A stretch of DNA of 64,000 nucleotides from Arenibacter sp. ARW7G5Y1 (GCF_003201775.1 NZ_QJJZ01000004.1:154643-218642); one strand, 5' to 3'. Shown: positions 1 through 10,871, counted from the first letter of the stretch. Notes: generated by a model from the sequence alone, not told the origin. Program-made: numbers and translations.

Positions 1-1
1 T

Positions 2-550
2 GCGGATTTGTTGGGGTTGGAAAAATTGGAAATTCTTCGTCTGCTAAGCGAATTGGAAAATGTAGACGGAAGGTTTCAGCATTATATATCTAAAGAAAAA
101 ATTACAGCTATTGTTGATTATGCCCATACACCGGATGCCTTGAAAAATGTACTTGATACAATCAATACATTGAGGACTGGAAATGAAAATGTCATCACCG
201 TCGTGGGGTGTGGTGGTGACAGAGATAAGTCTAAGCGTCCGGTTATGGGTCATATCGCAACAACATTGAGTAACAAGGTCATTTTTACTTCTGACAACCC
301 CAGGTCGGAGTCGCCCACCATTATTATAGAGGAGATGGAAGCTGGTGTGGAAGCGCAAAATGTAAATAAAACACTGTCTATCGTCAACCGTAAGCAGGCA
401 ATTAAAACCGCCTGTCAATTGGCTGCCGCCCACGATATTATACTGGTTGCTGGCAAAGGCCACGAGACCTATCAGGAAACAAATGGGGTTAGGGAGGACT
501 TCGATGATTATAAAATAGTGAAGGAGTTGTTGGTCAACTTAAATAAATAG
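2..550 (+). CDS. murE: UDP-MurNAc-tripeptide synthetase MurE, C-terminal part (5' end outside window)
   Basis: Cytoplasmic Mur ligase that adds the third amino acid to UDP-MurNAc-L-Ala-D-Glu. Only the last 182 residues are present, and the frame is open to the window edge. Visible motifs are the central-to-C-terminal linker with HTPDALKN, the stretch GCGGDRDKSKRP, the specificity loop DNPRSE, and the terminal GKGHETYQ. In this family DNPR at this position marks meso-diaminopimelate as substrate, whereas lysine-adding enzymes differ here, so a DAP-type peptidoglycan is inferred. It is the first gene of the dcw run and lies 51 bp before mraY. Confidence 0.95.
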   Translation, partial: ADLLGLEKLEILRLLSELENVDGRFQHYISKEKITAIVDYAHTPDALKNVLDTINTLRTGNENVITVVGCGGDRDKSKRPVMGHIATTLSNKVIFTSDNPRSESPTIIIEEMEAGVEAQNVNKTLSIVNRKQAIKTACQLAAAHDIILVAGKGHETYQETNGVREDFDDYKIVKELLVNLNK

Positions 551-601
551 AATGGAAGTCGCCAATATTAAAGAAAACAACAAAAAACAATAAACCCAAG
601 A

Positions 602-1825
602 ATGTTATACTATTTGTTCGAATATTTGGAAAAACACTATCAACTGCCAGGGGCAGGGCTTTTCCAATTTATAACGTTTAGGGCAGCAATTGCGGTTATG
701 CTTTCGTTGTTGTTGGCAACAGTCTATGGAAAAAGAATAATTAATTATTTACGATATAAGCAAATTGGCGAAACCGTAAGGGATCTGGGCCTGGAAGGCC
801 AAAAGCAAAAAGCGGGAACCCCTACCATGGGTGGGTTGATCATTATTATGTCCACCTTGATACCGGTACTATTGTTTGCGCGTTTCTTGGACAATATTTA
901 TGTCATCCTGTTGATAGTCACTACCATTTGGATGGGGATTATTGGATTTGTGGACGATTACATCAAAATTTTTAAAAAGGATAAGGAAGGATTAAAAGGA
1001 AGGTTCAAGGTAATGGGGCAGGTAATTTTGGGCCTTATGGTGGGTGCAACCTTATATTTCCATCCAGAGGTAACCATGAAAGAGCACGCTAGGACCGAAA
1101 TTAGCCAGGACTATACGGTGCAGCAAGTACCTGGCAAGGAAATTAAATCTACCATGACCACCTTGCCATTTATTAAAAACAACGAGCTGGATTATGCCCG
1201 TTTTATTTCCTGGATGGGAGATGGCATGGAAGAATATGCCTGGCTGGTATTTATTCCCATAATCATAATTATTGTAACGGCAGTCTCCAACGGGGCAAAT
1301 CTAACCGATGGTATAGACGGATTGGCTGCTGGGACTTCGGCTATTATCGTATTTACCCTGGGCATTTTTACCCTAGTTTCAGGTAACATTATCTTTTCGG
1401 ATTATTTGGATATCATGTTTATTCCCAGAGTAGGGGAATTGGTGGTGTTTATCGCGGCCTTTGTAGGGGCCTTGGTAGGATTTCTTTGGTACAACGCCTA
1501 TCCTGCGACCGTTTTTATGGGAGATACGGGAAGTTTGACCATTGGTGGGATAATTGCGGTTATCGCTATCATTATCCGAAAGGAATTGCTGATACCCGTT
1601 TTGTGCGGAATCTTTTTTGCAGAGTCTATTTCCGTGATGTTACAGGTGGGGTACTTCAAGTATACCAAAAAGAGATTTGGAGAGGGGAAAAGAATTTTTC
1701 TAATGGCACCACTGCATCATCATTACCAGAAAAAAGGATACCACGAAAGTAAAATCGTGACCAGGTTTTGGGTTGTTGGAATTCTGTTGGCGGTAATAAC
1801 GATTGTAACCTTAAAGGTGCGTTAG
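602..1825 (+). CDS. mraY: Phospho-MurNAc-pentapeptide transferase MraY
   Basis: Integral membrane enzyme that moves phospho-MurNAc-pentapeptide onto undecaprenyl phosphate to make lipid I. It has 407 residues, longer than the roughly 360 of E. coli; the extra length is a polar insert at about residues 155-205 between membrane helices, which I believe is common in Bacteroidota. Catalytic signatures are present: FVDDY at 116-120, NLTDGIDG at 233-240 and the HHH cluster at 372-374. About ten hydrophobic segments can be counted. The stop codon is followed after one base by the murD start, so the two are surely co-transcribed. Confidence 0.97.
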   Translation: MLYYLFEYLEKHYQLPGAGLFQFITFRAAIAVMLSLLLATVYGKRIINYLRYKQIGETVRDLGLEGQKQKAGTPTMGGLIIIMSTLIPVLLFARFLDNIYVILLIVTTIWMGIIGFVDDYIKIFKKDKEGLKGRFKVMGQVILGLMVGATLYFHPEVTMKEHARTEISQDYTVQQVPGKEIKSTMTTLPFIKNNELDYARFISWMGDGMEEYAWLVFIPIIIIIVTAVSNGANLTDGIDGLAAGTSAIIVFTLGIFTLVSGNIIFSDYLDIMFIPRVGELVVFIAAFVGALVGFLWYNAYPATVFMGDTGSLTIGGIIAVIAIIIRKELLIPVLCGIFFAESISVMLQVGYFKYTKKRFGEGKRIFLMAPLHHHYQKKGYHESKIVTRFWVVGILLAVITIVTLKVR

Positions 1826-1826
1826 A

Positions 1827-3161
1827 ATGAAGCGTTTGGTTGTCTTGGGAGGTGGAGAAAGTGGTGTTGGAACGGCTATTTTGGGTAAAAAGGAAGGGTT
1901 TCAAGTTTTTGTCTCCGATAAGGGGATCATAAAAGAGGAATATAAAAAAGTTCTTGAACATTTTGAGATTGATTGGGAAGAACAGCAACATACTGAGGTG
2001 CAAATTTTGAATGCCGATCTGGTCATGAAAAGTCCCGGCATCCCGGATACGGTTCCCTTGGTGTTAAAGCTCAAGGAATTGGGAATTCCCATTATTTCCG
2101 AAATAGAGTTTGCCTCAAGGTATACTGGGTCAACCATTATTGGGATTACCGGTAGTAATGGAAAGACCACCACTACCATGCTGACGAACCACATTTTGAA
2201 AGAAGCTGGGTTGGCTGTGGGAATGGCAGGGAATATTGGAGATAGTTATGCAAGAATGGTTGCAGAAAGGGACCTTGATTACTATGTGTTGGAGATAAGT
2301 AGTTTTCAATTGGACGGGATAGTGGATTTTAAGCCGCATATCGCCATCCTTACCAATATAACTCCAGATCATCTGGATAGGTATGGGTACAAATTTGAAA
2401 ATTATATAGCGTCCAAGTTTAGAATAGCTAAAAACCAGACCAAGGAAGATTATTTAATATACGATGCCGATGATGACGTAATAGTTCAGTGGTTGCAAAA
2501 GAACCCGATCCAATCAAGATTACTGCCCTTTTCCATTAAAAGGAAATTGGAGGAAGGGGCATATTTAGAGAATGAAAAAATAATTATTAAGATACATAAT
2601 AACACTATAGAGATGAGTACAGATGCTTTGGCTTTGGAAGGAAAACATAACGTAAAGAATACCATGGCTGCCATTACCGCGGCTAAATTAATTAGCATTA
2701 GAAAGGAGACTATACGCAGAAGTATAGAAAATTTTCAAGGAGCGGAACATAGGTTGGAAAAGGTACTTAAAATTCATCATGTTCAGTATATAAACGATTC
2801 CAAAGCTACCAATGTAAATGCTACCTATTACGCTTTGGACAGTATGAAAACCCCTACAGTGTGGATTGTAGGAGGGGTGGATAAAGGAAATGAATACAAG
2901 GAGTTAATGCCTTTGGTCCGTGAAAAGGTGAAGGCTATTATCTGTTTGGGGATGGATAATTCAAAAATAAAGGATGCTTTTGGAAACGTAGTGGACCTTG
3001 TTGTGGAAACATTTGCAATGGACGAGGCTGTGAAGGTAGCCTATAAGATAGCGGAACGGGGAGATACGGTTTTGCTTTCGCCGGCATGTGCCAGTTTCGA
3101 TTTGTTCCAAAATTATGAAGATAGGGGAAATCAGTTTAAAGCAGCAATTAAAAAATTATAA
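1827..3161 (+). CDS. murD: UDP-MurNAc-L-alanine:D-glutamate ligase MurD
   Basis: Cytoplasmic ATP-dependent ligase adding D-glutamate to UDP-MurNAc-L-Ala. It has 444 residues, a normal length. The N-terminal Rossmann-like domain starts with VVLGGGESG, the ATP loop GSNGKTTTT is at 109-117, a Mur-ligase NDSKATN motif lies in the C-terminal third, and LSPACASFDLF is near the end. It begins one base after mraY and ends three bases before ftsW, within a tightly packed operon. Confidence 0.97.
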   Translation: MKRLVVLGGGESGVGTAILGKKEGFQVFVSDKGIIKEEYKKVLEHFEIDWEEQQHTEVQILNADLVMKSPGIPDTVPLVLKLKELGIPIISEIEFASRYTGSTIIGITGSNGKTTTTMLTNHILKEAGLAVGMAGNIGDSYARMVAERDLDYYVLEISSFQLDGIVDFKPHIAILTNITPDHLDRYGYKFENYIASKFRIAKNQTKEDYLIYDADDDVIVQWLQKNPIQSRLLPFSIKRKLEEGAYLENEKIIIKIHNNTIEMSTDALALEGKHNVKNTMAAITAAKLISIRKETIRRSIENFQGAEHRLEKVLKIHHVQYINDSKATNVNATYYALDSMKTPTVWIVGGVDKGNEYKELMPLVREKVKAIICLGMDNSKIKDAFGNVVDLVVETFAMDEAVKVAYKIAERGDTVLLSPACASFDLFQNYEDRGNQFKAAIKKL

Positions 3162-3164
3162 GAG

Positions 3165-4358
3165 GTGTTCGGATTCTTAAACAAAATTAATGGAGATAAA
3201 GCTATTTGGGCAGTGGTTGCCCTTTTGGCCTTATTTTCGTTTTTGCCTGTTTATAGTGCCAGCAGTAACTTGGTATATGTGGTGGGCAATGGCACTGCCA
3301 TTGGTTACCTGGTAAAACATGCCATACTTCTCTTAATGGGATTTGGAATTATTTACGGGGTTCACCGTATTCCCACACACTTTTTTAAGGGATTATCCTT
3401 GATTGCAATGCCCGTGGTACTGCTTTTATTGCTTTATACGCTTGCGCAAGGACAGGTCATAGGTGGGGCCAATGCCAGTAGGTGGATACGTATTCCCATT
3501 GTTGGGTTTACATTTCAAACATCCAACTTGGCAGCGGTAGTCTTAATGATCTACGTGGCAAGGTATTTAACAAAAATAAAGGATAGGACCATAACATTTA
3601 AAGAGAGTATTCTGCCTCTTTGGTTGCCGGTTTTTTTAGTGGTAGTGCTAATATTACCTGCAAATTTTTCAACGGCCGGGATTATATTCTCCATGGTGTT
3701 ATTGCTCTGTTTTATAGGAGGGTATCCCTTTAAATACCTGTTGGGTATCGTTGGGGCCGGGATATTGAGTCTTACGCTGTTTATTTTGACGGCCAAGGCA
3801 GTGCCGGATTTATTTCCGAATAGGGTGGATACTTGGATGAGCAGAATAGAAAGCTTTTCCAACCCGGAGGATACGGAGGCCGATTATCAAATAGAGAGGG
3901 CCAAAATTGCTATTGCAACGGGCGGAATAGTGGGTAATGGCGCGGGAAAGAGCGTAATGAAGAATTTTTTGCCACAAAGTTCCTCGGATTTTATCTATGC
4001 CATTATTGTAGAGGAGTACGGACTTTTGGGAGGTTTTGTGCTGATGTTCTTCTATTTGTTGTTGCTTTTTAGAATTGTGGTTGTGGCCAATGGTAATGGA
4101 ACCGTATTTGGAAAGCTTTTGGTTTTGGGGGTTGGACTTCCTATAGTGTTTCAGGCGTTGATCAATATGGCAGTGGCTGTGGAACTCTTTCCGGTTACCG
4201 GCCAGACCTTGCCTTTAATCAGTAGTGGAGGAACCTCAAGTTGGATGACCTGTTTGGCTATAGGAATTATTCTGAGTGCCAGCAACAAACAGGTGCAATC
4301 CGAATCGGAGGAAATTGATGAGACCAACCCTTTAGAAGTGTTAAGTGGGCAGTTATAG
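3165..4358 (+). CDS. ftsW: SEDS-family lipid II polymerase FtsW
   Basis: Septal peptidoglycan glycosyltransferase of the SEDS family, working with a cognate class B penicillin-binding protein at the division site. It has 397 residues and about ten membrane segments. The conserved C-terminal stretch [13 protein letters not shown] and the extracytoplasmic loop with [10 protein letters not shown] are recognisable. The start is GTG, three bases after the murD stop; no upstream in-frame ATG fits better. Its 3' end overlaps the murG start by 14 bases, suggesting translational coupling. Position in dcw favours FtsW over RodA. Confidence 0.95.
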   Translation: MFGFLNKINGDKAIWAVVALLALFSFLPVYSASSNLVYVVGNGTAIGYLVKHAILLLMGFGIIYGVHRIPTHFFKGLSLIAMPVVLLLLLYTLAQGQVIGGANASRWIRIPIVGFTFQTSNLAAVVLMIYVARYLTKIKDRTITFKESILPLWLPVFLVVVLILPANFSTAGIIFSMVLLLCFIGGYPFKYLLGIVGAGILSLTLFILTAKAVPDLFPNRVDTWMSRIESFSNPEDTEADYQIERAKIAIATGGIVGNGAGKSVMKNFLPQSSSDFIYAIIVEEYGLLGGFVLMFFYLLLLFRIVVVANGNGTVFGKLLVLGVGLPIVFQALINMAVAVELFPVTGQTLPLISSGGTSSWMTCLAIGIILSASNKQVQSESEEIDETNPLEVLSGQL

Positions 4359-5439
4359 GTTTATATTATCGGGAGGAGGAACGGGCGGACATATTTATCC
4401 TGCCATTGCCATTGCAAATGAGTTGAAAGTGAGGTATCCCGATGCTGAATTTTTGTTCGTAGGGGCAAAAGATAGAATGGAGATGGAAAAGGTACCCCAG
4501 GCTGGGTACAAAATTGAAGGTTTGTGGATAAGTGGGTTGCAAAGGAAGCTCACTTTGAAAAATTTATTGTTTCCTTTTAAAGTGATAAGTAGTTTGATAA
4601 AAGCAGCAAACATAGTACGGAATTTTAAACCCCATGCCGTTGTGGGTACCGGTGGTTTTGCCAGTGGTCCCCTCTTGAAGGTGGCATCGGGAAAGGGAAT
4701 TCCGTGTGTGTTGCAGGAACAGAATTCGTTTGCTGGGATGACCAATAAATTATTGGCGAACAAAGTGGCCAAAATATGTGTTGCCTATGATGGCATGGAG
4801 AAATTTTTTCCAAAAGATAAAATCGTAAAGACAGGTAATCCTGTACGGGGCGATTTGGTCTCAATGGTGGAAAATAAAGTTGGGGCCTTGGATTTCTTTG
4901 GATTGCAGAAGGGTAAGACCACATTGTTGGTCTTAGGAGGTAGTCTAGGCGCAAGACGTGTAAACGTGCTTATTGAACAGAGTCTGCCTTTTTTTCAGGA
5001 ACAGGGAATTCAGGTTATTTGGCAAAGCGGTAAGCTCTATTATGAGGAATATAAGAAATATGAAAGTGCGGATGTCAAGGTAGTTGCTTTCCTAAATCGG
5101 ATGGATTTAGCCTATGGGGCAGCAGATATTATTATATCCAGGGCAGGGGCAGGTTCGGTTTCCGAGCTATGTATCGTGGGCAAGCCCGTGATATTTATCC
5201 CTTCCCCAAATGTGGCGGAGGACCATCAAACAAAAAATGCGAATTCCTTGGTAGAAAAGGATGCAGCCATAATGGTCAAAGAGGTAGAGTTGGATGTTGA
5301 GTTTGAAAAGGTCTTTACGGATTTGATACACAACAAGACCTTGAGCAATAAGTTGGGGGCCAATATCAAGAATTTGGCTATGCCCAATGCTACCAGGGAG
5401 ATTGTAAATGAAATAGAAAAATTATTGGTGCAACAATAA
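4345..5439 (+). CDS. murG: UDP-GlcNAc:lipid I GlcNAc transferase MurG
   Basis: Peripheral inner-membrane GT-B glycosyltransferase that converts lipid I to lipid II. It has 364 residues, the usual length. The N-terminal glycine loop GGGTGGH is at 10-16, and the C-terminal UDP-GlcNAc pocket contains [11 protein letters not shown] followed by [14 protein letters not shown]. The start is GTG inside the end of ftsW (14-base overlap). The stop lies four bases before murC. Confidence 0.97.
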   Translation: MGSYRFILSGGGTGGHIYPAIAIANELKVRYPDAEFLFVGAKDRMEMEKVPQAGYKIEGLWISGLQRKLTLKNLLFPFKVISSLIKAANIVRNFKPHAVVGTGGFASGPLLKVASGKGIPCVLQEQNSFAGMTNKLLANKVAKICVAYDGMEKFFPKDKIVKTGNPVRGDLVSMVENKVGALDFFGLQKGKTTLLVLGGSLGARRVNVLIEQSLPFFQEQGIQVIWQSGKLYYEEYKKYESADVKVVAFLNRMDLAYGAADIIISRAGAGSVSELCIVGKPVIFIPSPNVAEDHQTKNANSLVEKDAAIMVKEVELDVEFEKVFTDLIHNKTLSNKLGANIKNLAMPNATREIVNEIEKLLVQQ

Positions 5440-5443
5440 GAAA

Positions 5444-6805
5444 ATGGGTATAAAAGAAATACATAACGTCTACTTTATAGGTATTGGAGGTATTGGTATG
5501 TCTGCCCTTGCGCGATATTTTAAATTTATAGGTAAGAATGTGGCGGGTTATGACAAGACCGAAACTCCGCTTACACAGGATTTGGTGGATTTGGGTATAC
5601 ATGTGCATTATGTGGATCGTTTGGAATTGGTTTCCAAGGCGTACTTGGATCCCCGCAACACCTTAGTGGTGTATACCCCAGCCGTACCTAATGATCACAG
5701 GGAGTATAATTATTTCATGGACCATGGCTTTCAAGTGAAAAAGCGCTCCGAGGTTTTGGGATTGATTACCAGTGATACCTTTTGCTTTGCAGTTGCCGGC
5801 ACCCATGGCAAGACAACTACTTCTTGTATTCTGGCTCATTTATTGAAAGAGACCGGGACACCCATTACGGCTTTCTTAGGAGGGATTTCGGAAGACTTTA
5901 ATAGCAATTTTTTGTTGGAAGGTTCGGAATATTCGGTGGTGGAGGCGGATGAATTTGACCGCTCCTTTCTTCGGTTATCGCCAAATGTGGCCTGTATTAC
6001 TTCAATGGATGCAGATCACTTGGATATATATGGCAACAGTGGGGAGCTTCAAAAGTCGTTTGCAGATTTTGTAAAACGAATAAAGCCAAATGGGAAGCTG
6101 TTTGTTCGCAATGGTTTGCCTTTAGAGGGAATCACTTACGGTATTGAGGATGGTTCCGATTATTGTATCAGAAACATTAAAATTGATCAGGGCACCTATA
6201 TTTTTGATTTGGACTCTCCGGAGGCCAATCTTAAATCGGTCAGGTTTAATAAACCGGGTAGGCATAACCTGCTGAATGGTCTGGTGGCTTATGCCATGGC
6301 AATTCAGGCCGGTTCGTCGCCAATAGGTTTGGCCAGGGCGTTGGCTACTTTTAAAGGGGTGCAAAGACGTTTTTCCTACCAGATAAGGAATTCCGATTTT
6401 GTGTTCATAGATGATTATGCACATCATCCAACGGAATTGGATGCTGCATTCCAGGCAGTTTCCGAAATGCATCCCGGTAAAAATGTATTGGCCGTTTTTC
6501 AGCCGCATTTGTTTTCCCGAACAAGGGATTTTGTGGATGAATTTGCAAGAAGTCTGTCCAATTTTCCGAGTCTGTTGCTGTTGGATATTTATCCGGCCAG
6601 GGAAAAACCAATTGAAGGGGTTACCTCGCAATGGCTGTTGGATAAAATTACATGTCCAAAGAAAAAATTAATTGAAAAGTCAGAGTTGATTTCAGAAATA
6701 ATGGCCCAAGCCCCCGATGTTTTAATAACCTTGGGAGCTGGAGATATTGGATTGGAAGTTCCCAAAATTAAAAGGGAATTAAATCTTGTCCATAACAAAC
6801 AATAA
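5444..6805 (+). CDS. murC: UDP-MurNAc:L-alanine ligase MurC
   Basis: Cytoplasmic ligase that joins L-alanine to UDP-MurNAc, the first step of stem-peptide assembly. It has 453 residues. The N-terminal GIGGIGMSALAR nucleotide-fold motif, the ATP loop GTHGKTTTS at 119-127, the EADEFDRSF segment and the C-terminal DDYAHHPTE motif are all present. It sits between murG and ftsQ, with gaps of 4 and 11 bases. No murB or ddl is found in the cluster, unlike many proteobacterial dcw operons. Confidence 0.97.
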   Translation: MGIKEIHNVYFIGIGGIGMSALARYFKFIGKNVAGYDKTETPLTQDLVDLGIHVHYVDRLELVSKAYLDPRNTLVVYTPAVPNDHREYNYFMDHGFQVKKRSEVLGLITSDTFCFAVAGTHGKTTTSCILAHLLKETGTPITAFLGGISEDFNSNFLLEGSEYSVVEADEFDRSFLRLSPNVACITSMDADHLDIYGNSGELQKSFADFVKRIKPNGKLFVRNGLPLEGITYGIEDGSDYCIRNIKIDQGTYIFDLDSPEANLKSVRFNKPGRHNLLNGLVAYAMAIQAGSSPIGLARALATFKGVQRRFSYQIRNSDFVFIDDYAHHPTELDAAFQAVSEMHPGKNVLAVFQPHLFSRTRDFVDEFARSLSNFPSLLLLDIYPAREKPIEGVTSQWLLDKITCPKKKLIEKSELISEIMAQAPDVLITLGAGDIGLEVPKIKRELNLVHNKQ

Positions 6806-6816
6806 AAATAATAGAA

Positions 6817-7536
6817 ATGAAAATTAATTGGAATTTCATAAAATTCGGGGCTTTGCTACTTGTGGTTACGGGTCTTTATGCATTTTCCAGTACTAGGAAC
6901 AAGCATAAAAAAGTAGATAATATTGAAATTGTTTTTGTCGGGGACCAGAATCTTTACATGACCCAGGAAACGGTTAATAAATTGTTAATACAAAATTCTG
7001 GAGACCTTAGAAACCTGCCCAAAGAAGATATAGTTTTGAATACTATAGAAAAAGCTATCGAGGCTAATGAAATGGTGAAAAAAGCCCAAGTTTACCTTAC
7101 GGTAAACGGGGATCTAGTGGCTAAAGTCATACAGCGTAAACCAATCGGAAGAGTTGAGGGAGTTGCAAAATTTTATATAGATGAGGATGGGAAACGTATG
7201 CCATTTTCTAAATACCATTCCGCGAGGGTACCAATAATTACAGGAATAATAACCAATAAAAGTACGGAGGGAGTGTACGAGATTTTGACTTATATAAATT
7301 CTGATGAATTTTTGAGAAAGAATATAATTGGCGTTCATATTACAGAGGAGGAAAAGTATCAATTGAAGTTTAGAATGGAGGATTTTGTGGTGGATTTGGG
7401 ACATGTGGAAGAATTGGAGAAAAAGTTCAGCAATTTTAAAGCTTTTTATACGAAGGCGAATAAGGATAAAACGTTGAACGATTATAACAGGGTGAGTTTA
7501 GAATTTAATAACCAAGTAGTGTGCACCAAAATTTAA
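6817..7536 (+). CDS. ftsQ: Cell-division protein FtsQ (POTRA-type, divergent)
   Basis: Bitopic inner-membrane division protein; in the family the periplasmic POTRA domain recruits partner division proteins. It has 239 residues: a short cytoplasmic N-terminus, one membrane segment at about residues 9-25 and a periplasmic domain. Sequence conservation is low, as expected for FtsQ. The call rests on the membrane topology, the motif RKPIGRVEG in the predicted beta domain, and location between murC and ftsA (3-base gap). Confidence 0.88.
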   Translation: MKINWNFIKFGALLLVVTGLYAFSSTRNKHKKVDNIEIVFVGDQNLYMTQETVNKLLIQNSGDLRNLPKEDIVLNTIEKAIEANEMVKKAQVYLTVNGDLVAKVIQRKPIGRVEGVAKFYIDEDGKRMPFSKYHSARVPIITGIITNKSTEGVYEILTYINSDEFLRKNIIGVHITEEEKYQLKFRMEDFVVDLGHVEELEKKFSNFKAFYTKANKDKTLNDYNRVSLEFNNQVVCTKI

Positions 7537-7539
7537 GAT

Positions 7540-8868
7540 ATGGAACAAGGTAATTATTCAGTGGGGTTGGATATTGGAACCACCAAAATTGTAGCCATTA
7601 TTGGTAAGGAAAATGAGTATGGCAAGATTGAAATCTTGGGTATTGGCAGATCTAAAAGTTTGGGTGTACACCGCGGGGTGGTCAATAATATTACACAGAC
7701 CATTAAGTCGATCCAACAAGCTGTAGAACTGGCGGAAGGCAATTCCGGTCTCAAGATCAGTTCGGTGGTAGTGGGTATTGCAGGACAGCATATAAGAAGT
7801 TTACAACATAGCGATTATATAACTAGGGCCAAATCTGAAGAAGTCATCAATGAGGATGATGTGGAAAAGCTTTGTAACCAGGTTTATAAATTGGTGATGC
7901 TTCCTGGGGAGGAGATTATACATGTCCTACCACAGGAATTCAAGGTAGATGGACAGGCCGAGATAAAACAGCCTATGGGTATGTATGGGGGAAGGCTTGA
8001 AGCTAATTTCCATGTAGTTGTAGGCCAAGTCTCCTCTATCCGTAATGTGGGGAGATGTATAAAGAGTGCGGGACTGGACCTTGGTAATATAACCTTGGAA
8101 CCATTGGCATCGGCCAATGCAGTTTTAAGTCAGGAAGAAAAAGAGGCAGGTGTAGCGCTGATAGATATAGGCGGGGGTACCACGGATTTGGCCATTTTTA
8201 AGGATGGAATTATACGTCATACCGCTGTAATTCCTTTTGGAGGCAATGTAATTACCGAAGATATCAAGGAAGGTTGCTCCATTATTGAAAAGCAGGCAGA
8301 GCTTTTAAAGATCAAGTTTGGTTCGGCTTGGCCTGGGGAAAACAAGGACAATGAAATTGTTTCCATCCCTGGATTGAGAGGACGTGAGCCAAAGGAGATT
8401 ACGTTGAAAAACCTTTCCAAGATTATTCATGCCCGGGTGGTGGAAATCGTAGAACAGGTGTATGTGGAGATCAAAAATTATGGTCACGACGAACAAAAGA
8501 AAAAATTGATTGCGGGAATTGTACTTACGGGTGGTGGGAGCCAGTTGAAACATTTGAAGCAATTGGTAGAGTATATAACCGGAATGGACACTAGGATCGG
8601 TTACCCAAATGAGCATTTGGCAGGTGATTCGGATGAGGAAATAGCCAGTCCGTTATATGCCACGGCGGTGGGACTGTTGATGAATGCTGTGCAGAACAAG
8701 GCCAAAGTAAGTGAGGCGCGTCAAGAAGTCGAGGATAAGGAAGATGATCACGGAGTTTTTACGGGGGAAGAACACACCCAGACCAAAACGGCTCCAAAAA
8801 GGGAGCGTAAATCTATTTTCGATAAATGGTCCGAGAAATTGAAGGATTTCTTGGATAATGCGGAATAG
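7540..8868 (+). CDS. ftsA: Actin-like cell-division protein FtsA
   Basis: Actin-family ATPase that tethers FtsZ filaments to the membrane. It has 442 residues. It begins with the nucleotide-binding GLDIGTTK; the second phosphate loop IDIGGGTTDLAIF is near 205-217; LTGGGSQL follows in the C-terminal subdomain. The final 20 residues (about RKSIFDKWSEKLKDFL) look like the membrane-targeting amphipathic helix. A polar linker of roughly 40 residues precedes it. The gene starts three bases after ftsQ and precedes ftsZ by 43 bases. Confidence 0.97.
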   Translation: MEQGNYSVGLDIGTTKIVAIIGKENEYGKIEILGIGRSKSLGVHRGVVNNITQTIKSIQQAVELAEGNSGLKISSVVVGIAGQHIRSLQHSDYITRAKSEEVINEDDVEKLCNQVYKLVMLPGEEIIHVLPQEFKVDGQAEIKQPMGMYGGRLEANFHVVVGQVSSIRNVGRCIKSAGLDLGNITLEPLASANAVLSQEEKEAGVALIDIGGGTTDLAIFKDGIIRHTAVIPFGGNVITEDIKEGCSIIEKQAELLKIKFGSAWPGENKDNEIVSIPGLRGREPKEITLKNLSKIIHARVVEIVEQVYVEIKNYGHDEQKKKLIAGIVLTGGGSQLKHLKQLVEYITGMDTRIGYPNEHLAGDSDEEIASPLYATAVGLLMNAVQNKAKVSEARQEVEDKEDDHGVFTGEEHTQTKTAPKRERKSIFDKWSEKLKDFLDNAE

Positions 8869-8911
8869 ATTATAAAATAGAAAAGTATAGTAAACCAGTA
8901 AAATAGAAAAT

Positions 8912-10837
8912 ATGAGCAAGAACACTGAATTTGAAAGTATTTCCTTTGATTTACCCAAAAATCAGAGTAACGTAATAAAAGTCATAGGTGTTGGCGGTGG
9001 CGGTAGCAATGCCATAAATCACATGTTCCAGGCCGGTATCAACGGTGTGGATTTTGTGATTTGTAATACCGATTCACAAGCACTTCAAAATAGTCCCGTC
9101 CCCAATAAGATACAATTGGGGGTTTCATTGACGGAAGGATTGGGCGCTGGTGCCAATCCTGAAGTAGGGGAACAGGCCGCTATTGAAAGTATGGAAGAGA
9201 TCAAGCAAATGCTCGATACTACCACAAAGATGATTTTTATTACTGCCGGTATGGGCGGGGGAACAGGTACTGGTGCTGCCCCTGTCATTGCAAAAATGGC
9301 TAAGGAAATGGATGTTCTTACAGTGGGGATCGTTACCATGCCCTTTCAATTTGAAGGTAAAATGCGTTGCCAACAGGCTCAGTTGGGAATAGAAAAATTA
9401 CGTGCCAATGTAGATTCCTTAATTGTCATCAATAACAATAAATTAAGGGAAGTATATGGTAATTTGGGTTTCAAAGCTGGTTTTTCCAAAGCGGATGAAG
9501 TGTTGGCTACGGCCGCTCGTGGTATTGCAGAAGTAATTACACATCACTATACACAGAACATAGATTTACGTGACGCCAAGACTGTATTGAGCAGTAGTGG
9601 AACGGCCATAATGGGATCGGCCATTTCTTCTGGTTCTTCAAGGGCGCATGAGGCCATAATGAAGGCTTTGGACTCCCCATTGCTGAACGACAACAAAATT
9701 ACTGGGGCAAAGAATGTATTGTTGCTGATCGTTTCCGGAGCTCAGGAAATTACGATAGATGAAATAGGAGAGATTAATGACCATATTCAAAATGAGGCTG
9801 GTTTTGGGGCCAATATCATTATGGGGGTCGGTGAAGATGAGGGACTGGGCGAGGCAATCGCAGTTACGGTTATTGCCACGGGTTTTAATATAGATCAACA
9901 GGATGATATAGTAAATACGGAATCCAAGAAAATCATTCATACGTTAGAAGATGAACAACGTGCGGAGCACAACCTTACTCCAAAGAATGTTGTTCACCAG
10001 TTGGTCGAAGAAGAGGAAATTAAAACGACTCCGGTTAATGCCAGCCAGGTACAGGAGGAATCAAAAATGGATTTGATACCAACCACTAATTTTATTAGGA
10101 ATTTTAATGTGTTCTATGAAGAAGTGGTGGCGGAAAATGTCCAGGACGATTTTATCATTATAAATGCCTCTGATGAGATCAAGGATATGGAAGTGGTGGA
10201 TCCAAGGGTGGTATCCAACAAGTTGGAGGAGGAAGATCAGTTCGAATTTAGCTTTGATATGCCTTTGGCCAAAAAGCCTGTAGAAGAGGAAGAGGAGGCA
10301 CAGAACATCATTACATTCGATTTGGATGAAGAGGTAAAGGATTTTGAGGTAAAGGACCACGTAGAGGTAATACCTGTGTTGGAATATAATAAGAACGGGG
10401 AGAAGCGCTATAGTTTGGACGATTATATGGAGTTGGAAAAGAAACTTACTGGTGCCCAATCCAAGGCGGAGGAGTTTGAGCCCCGAATTATCGAGGACGA
10501 GTTGATATTTGAAAAGCGTACCGTTGCAAGAGAGGAATCGAACCAACAGAGGGTGAATGTGGAGGACGAAGATCCTGTTAATACCCCCATTGAAATATTG
10601 TTAAAGGAACGCGCAGACGAACGTAGAAGAAAACTGAAGGACTTTAATTATAAATTCCAGAATAGTCTCAGCAATTTGGATGAAATATCCAAACAGCCGG
10701 CATATAAGAGACAAGGGATAAACTTAAATGAGAATCCCAAGGAAAGCAAAGTCTCAAGAACAAGCCTAAGTGAGGATAGTAATGATGATATACAATTGCG
10801 TTCCAACAACTCGTATTTGCATGACAATGTAGACTAG
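8912..10837 (+). CDS. ftsZ: Tubulin-like division GTPase FtsZ with a very long acidic C-terminal linker
   Basis: GTPase that polymerises into the Z-ring. The globular core covers about residues 15-325 and holds the tubulin signature GGGTGTG (115-121), an N-terminal GVGGGGSNA loop and the synergy-loop motif GFSKADEVL. After the core comes a linker of about 300 residues rich in Glu, Asp and Lys, giving 641 residues against 383 in E. coli. The extreme C-terminus (LRSNNSYLHDNVD) is a distinct short peptide that I take as the partner-binding tail of this lineage. A strong terminator follows, ending the dcw operon. Confidence 0.97.
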   Translation: MSKNTEFESISFDLPKNQSNVIKVIGVGGGGSNAINHMFQAGINGVDFVICNTDSQALQNSPVPNKIQLGVSLTEGLGAGANPEVGEQAAIESMEEIKQMLDTTTKMIFITAGMGGGTGTGAAPVIAKMAKEMDVLTVGIVTMPFQFEGKMRCQQAQLGIEKLRANVDSLIVINNNKLREVYGNLGFKAGFSKADEVLATAARGIAEVITHHYTQNIDLRDAKTVLSSSGTAIMGSAISSGSSRAHEAIMKALDSPLLNDNKITGAKNVLLLIVSGAQEITIDEIGEINDHIQNEAGFGANIIMGVGEDEGLGEAIAVTVIATGFNIDQQDDIVNTESKKIIHTLEDEQRAEHNLTPKNVVHQLVEEEEIKTTPVNASQVQEESKMDLIPTTNFIRNFNVFYEEVVAENVQDDFIIINASDEIKDMEVVDPRVVSNKLEEEDQFEFSFDMPLAKKPVEEEEEAQNIITFDLDEEVKDFEVKDHVEVIPVLEYNKNGEKRYSLDDYMELEKKLTGAQSKAEEFEPRIIEDELIFEKRTVAREESNQQRVNVEDEDPVNTPIEILLKERADERRRKLKDFNYKFQNSLSNLDEISKQPAYKRQGINLNENPKESKVSRTSLSEDSNDDIQLRSNNSYLHDNVD

Positions 10838-10871
10838 TACTGTTTGCAGAACTATAAATACTAAAGTTTAG

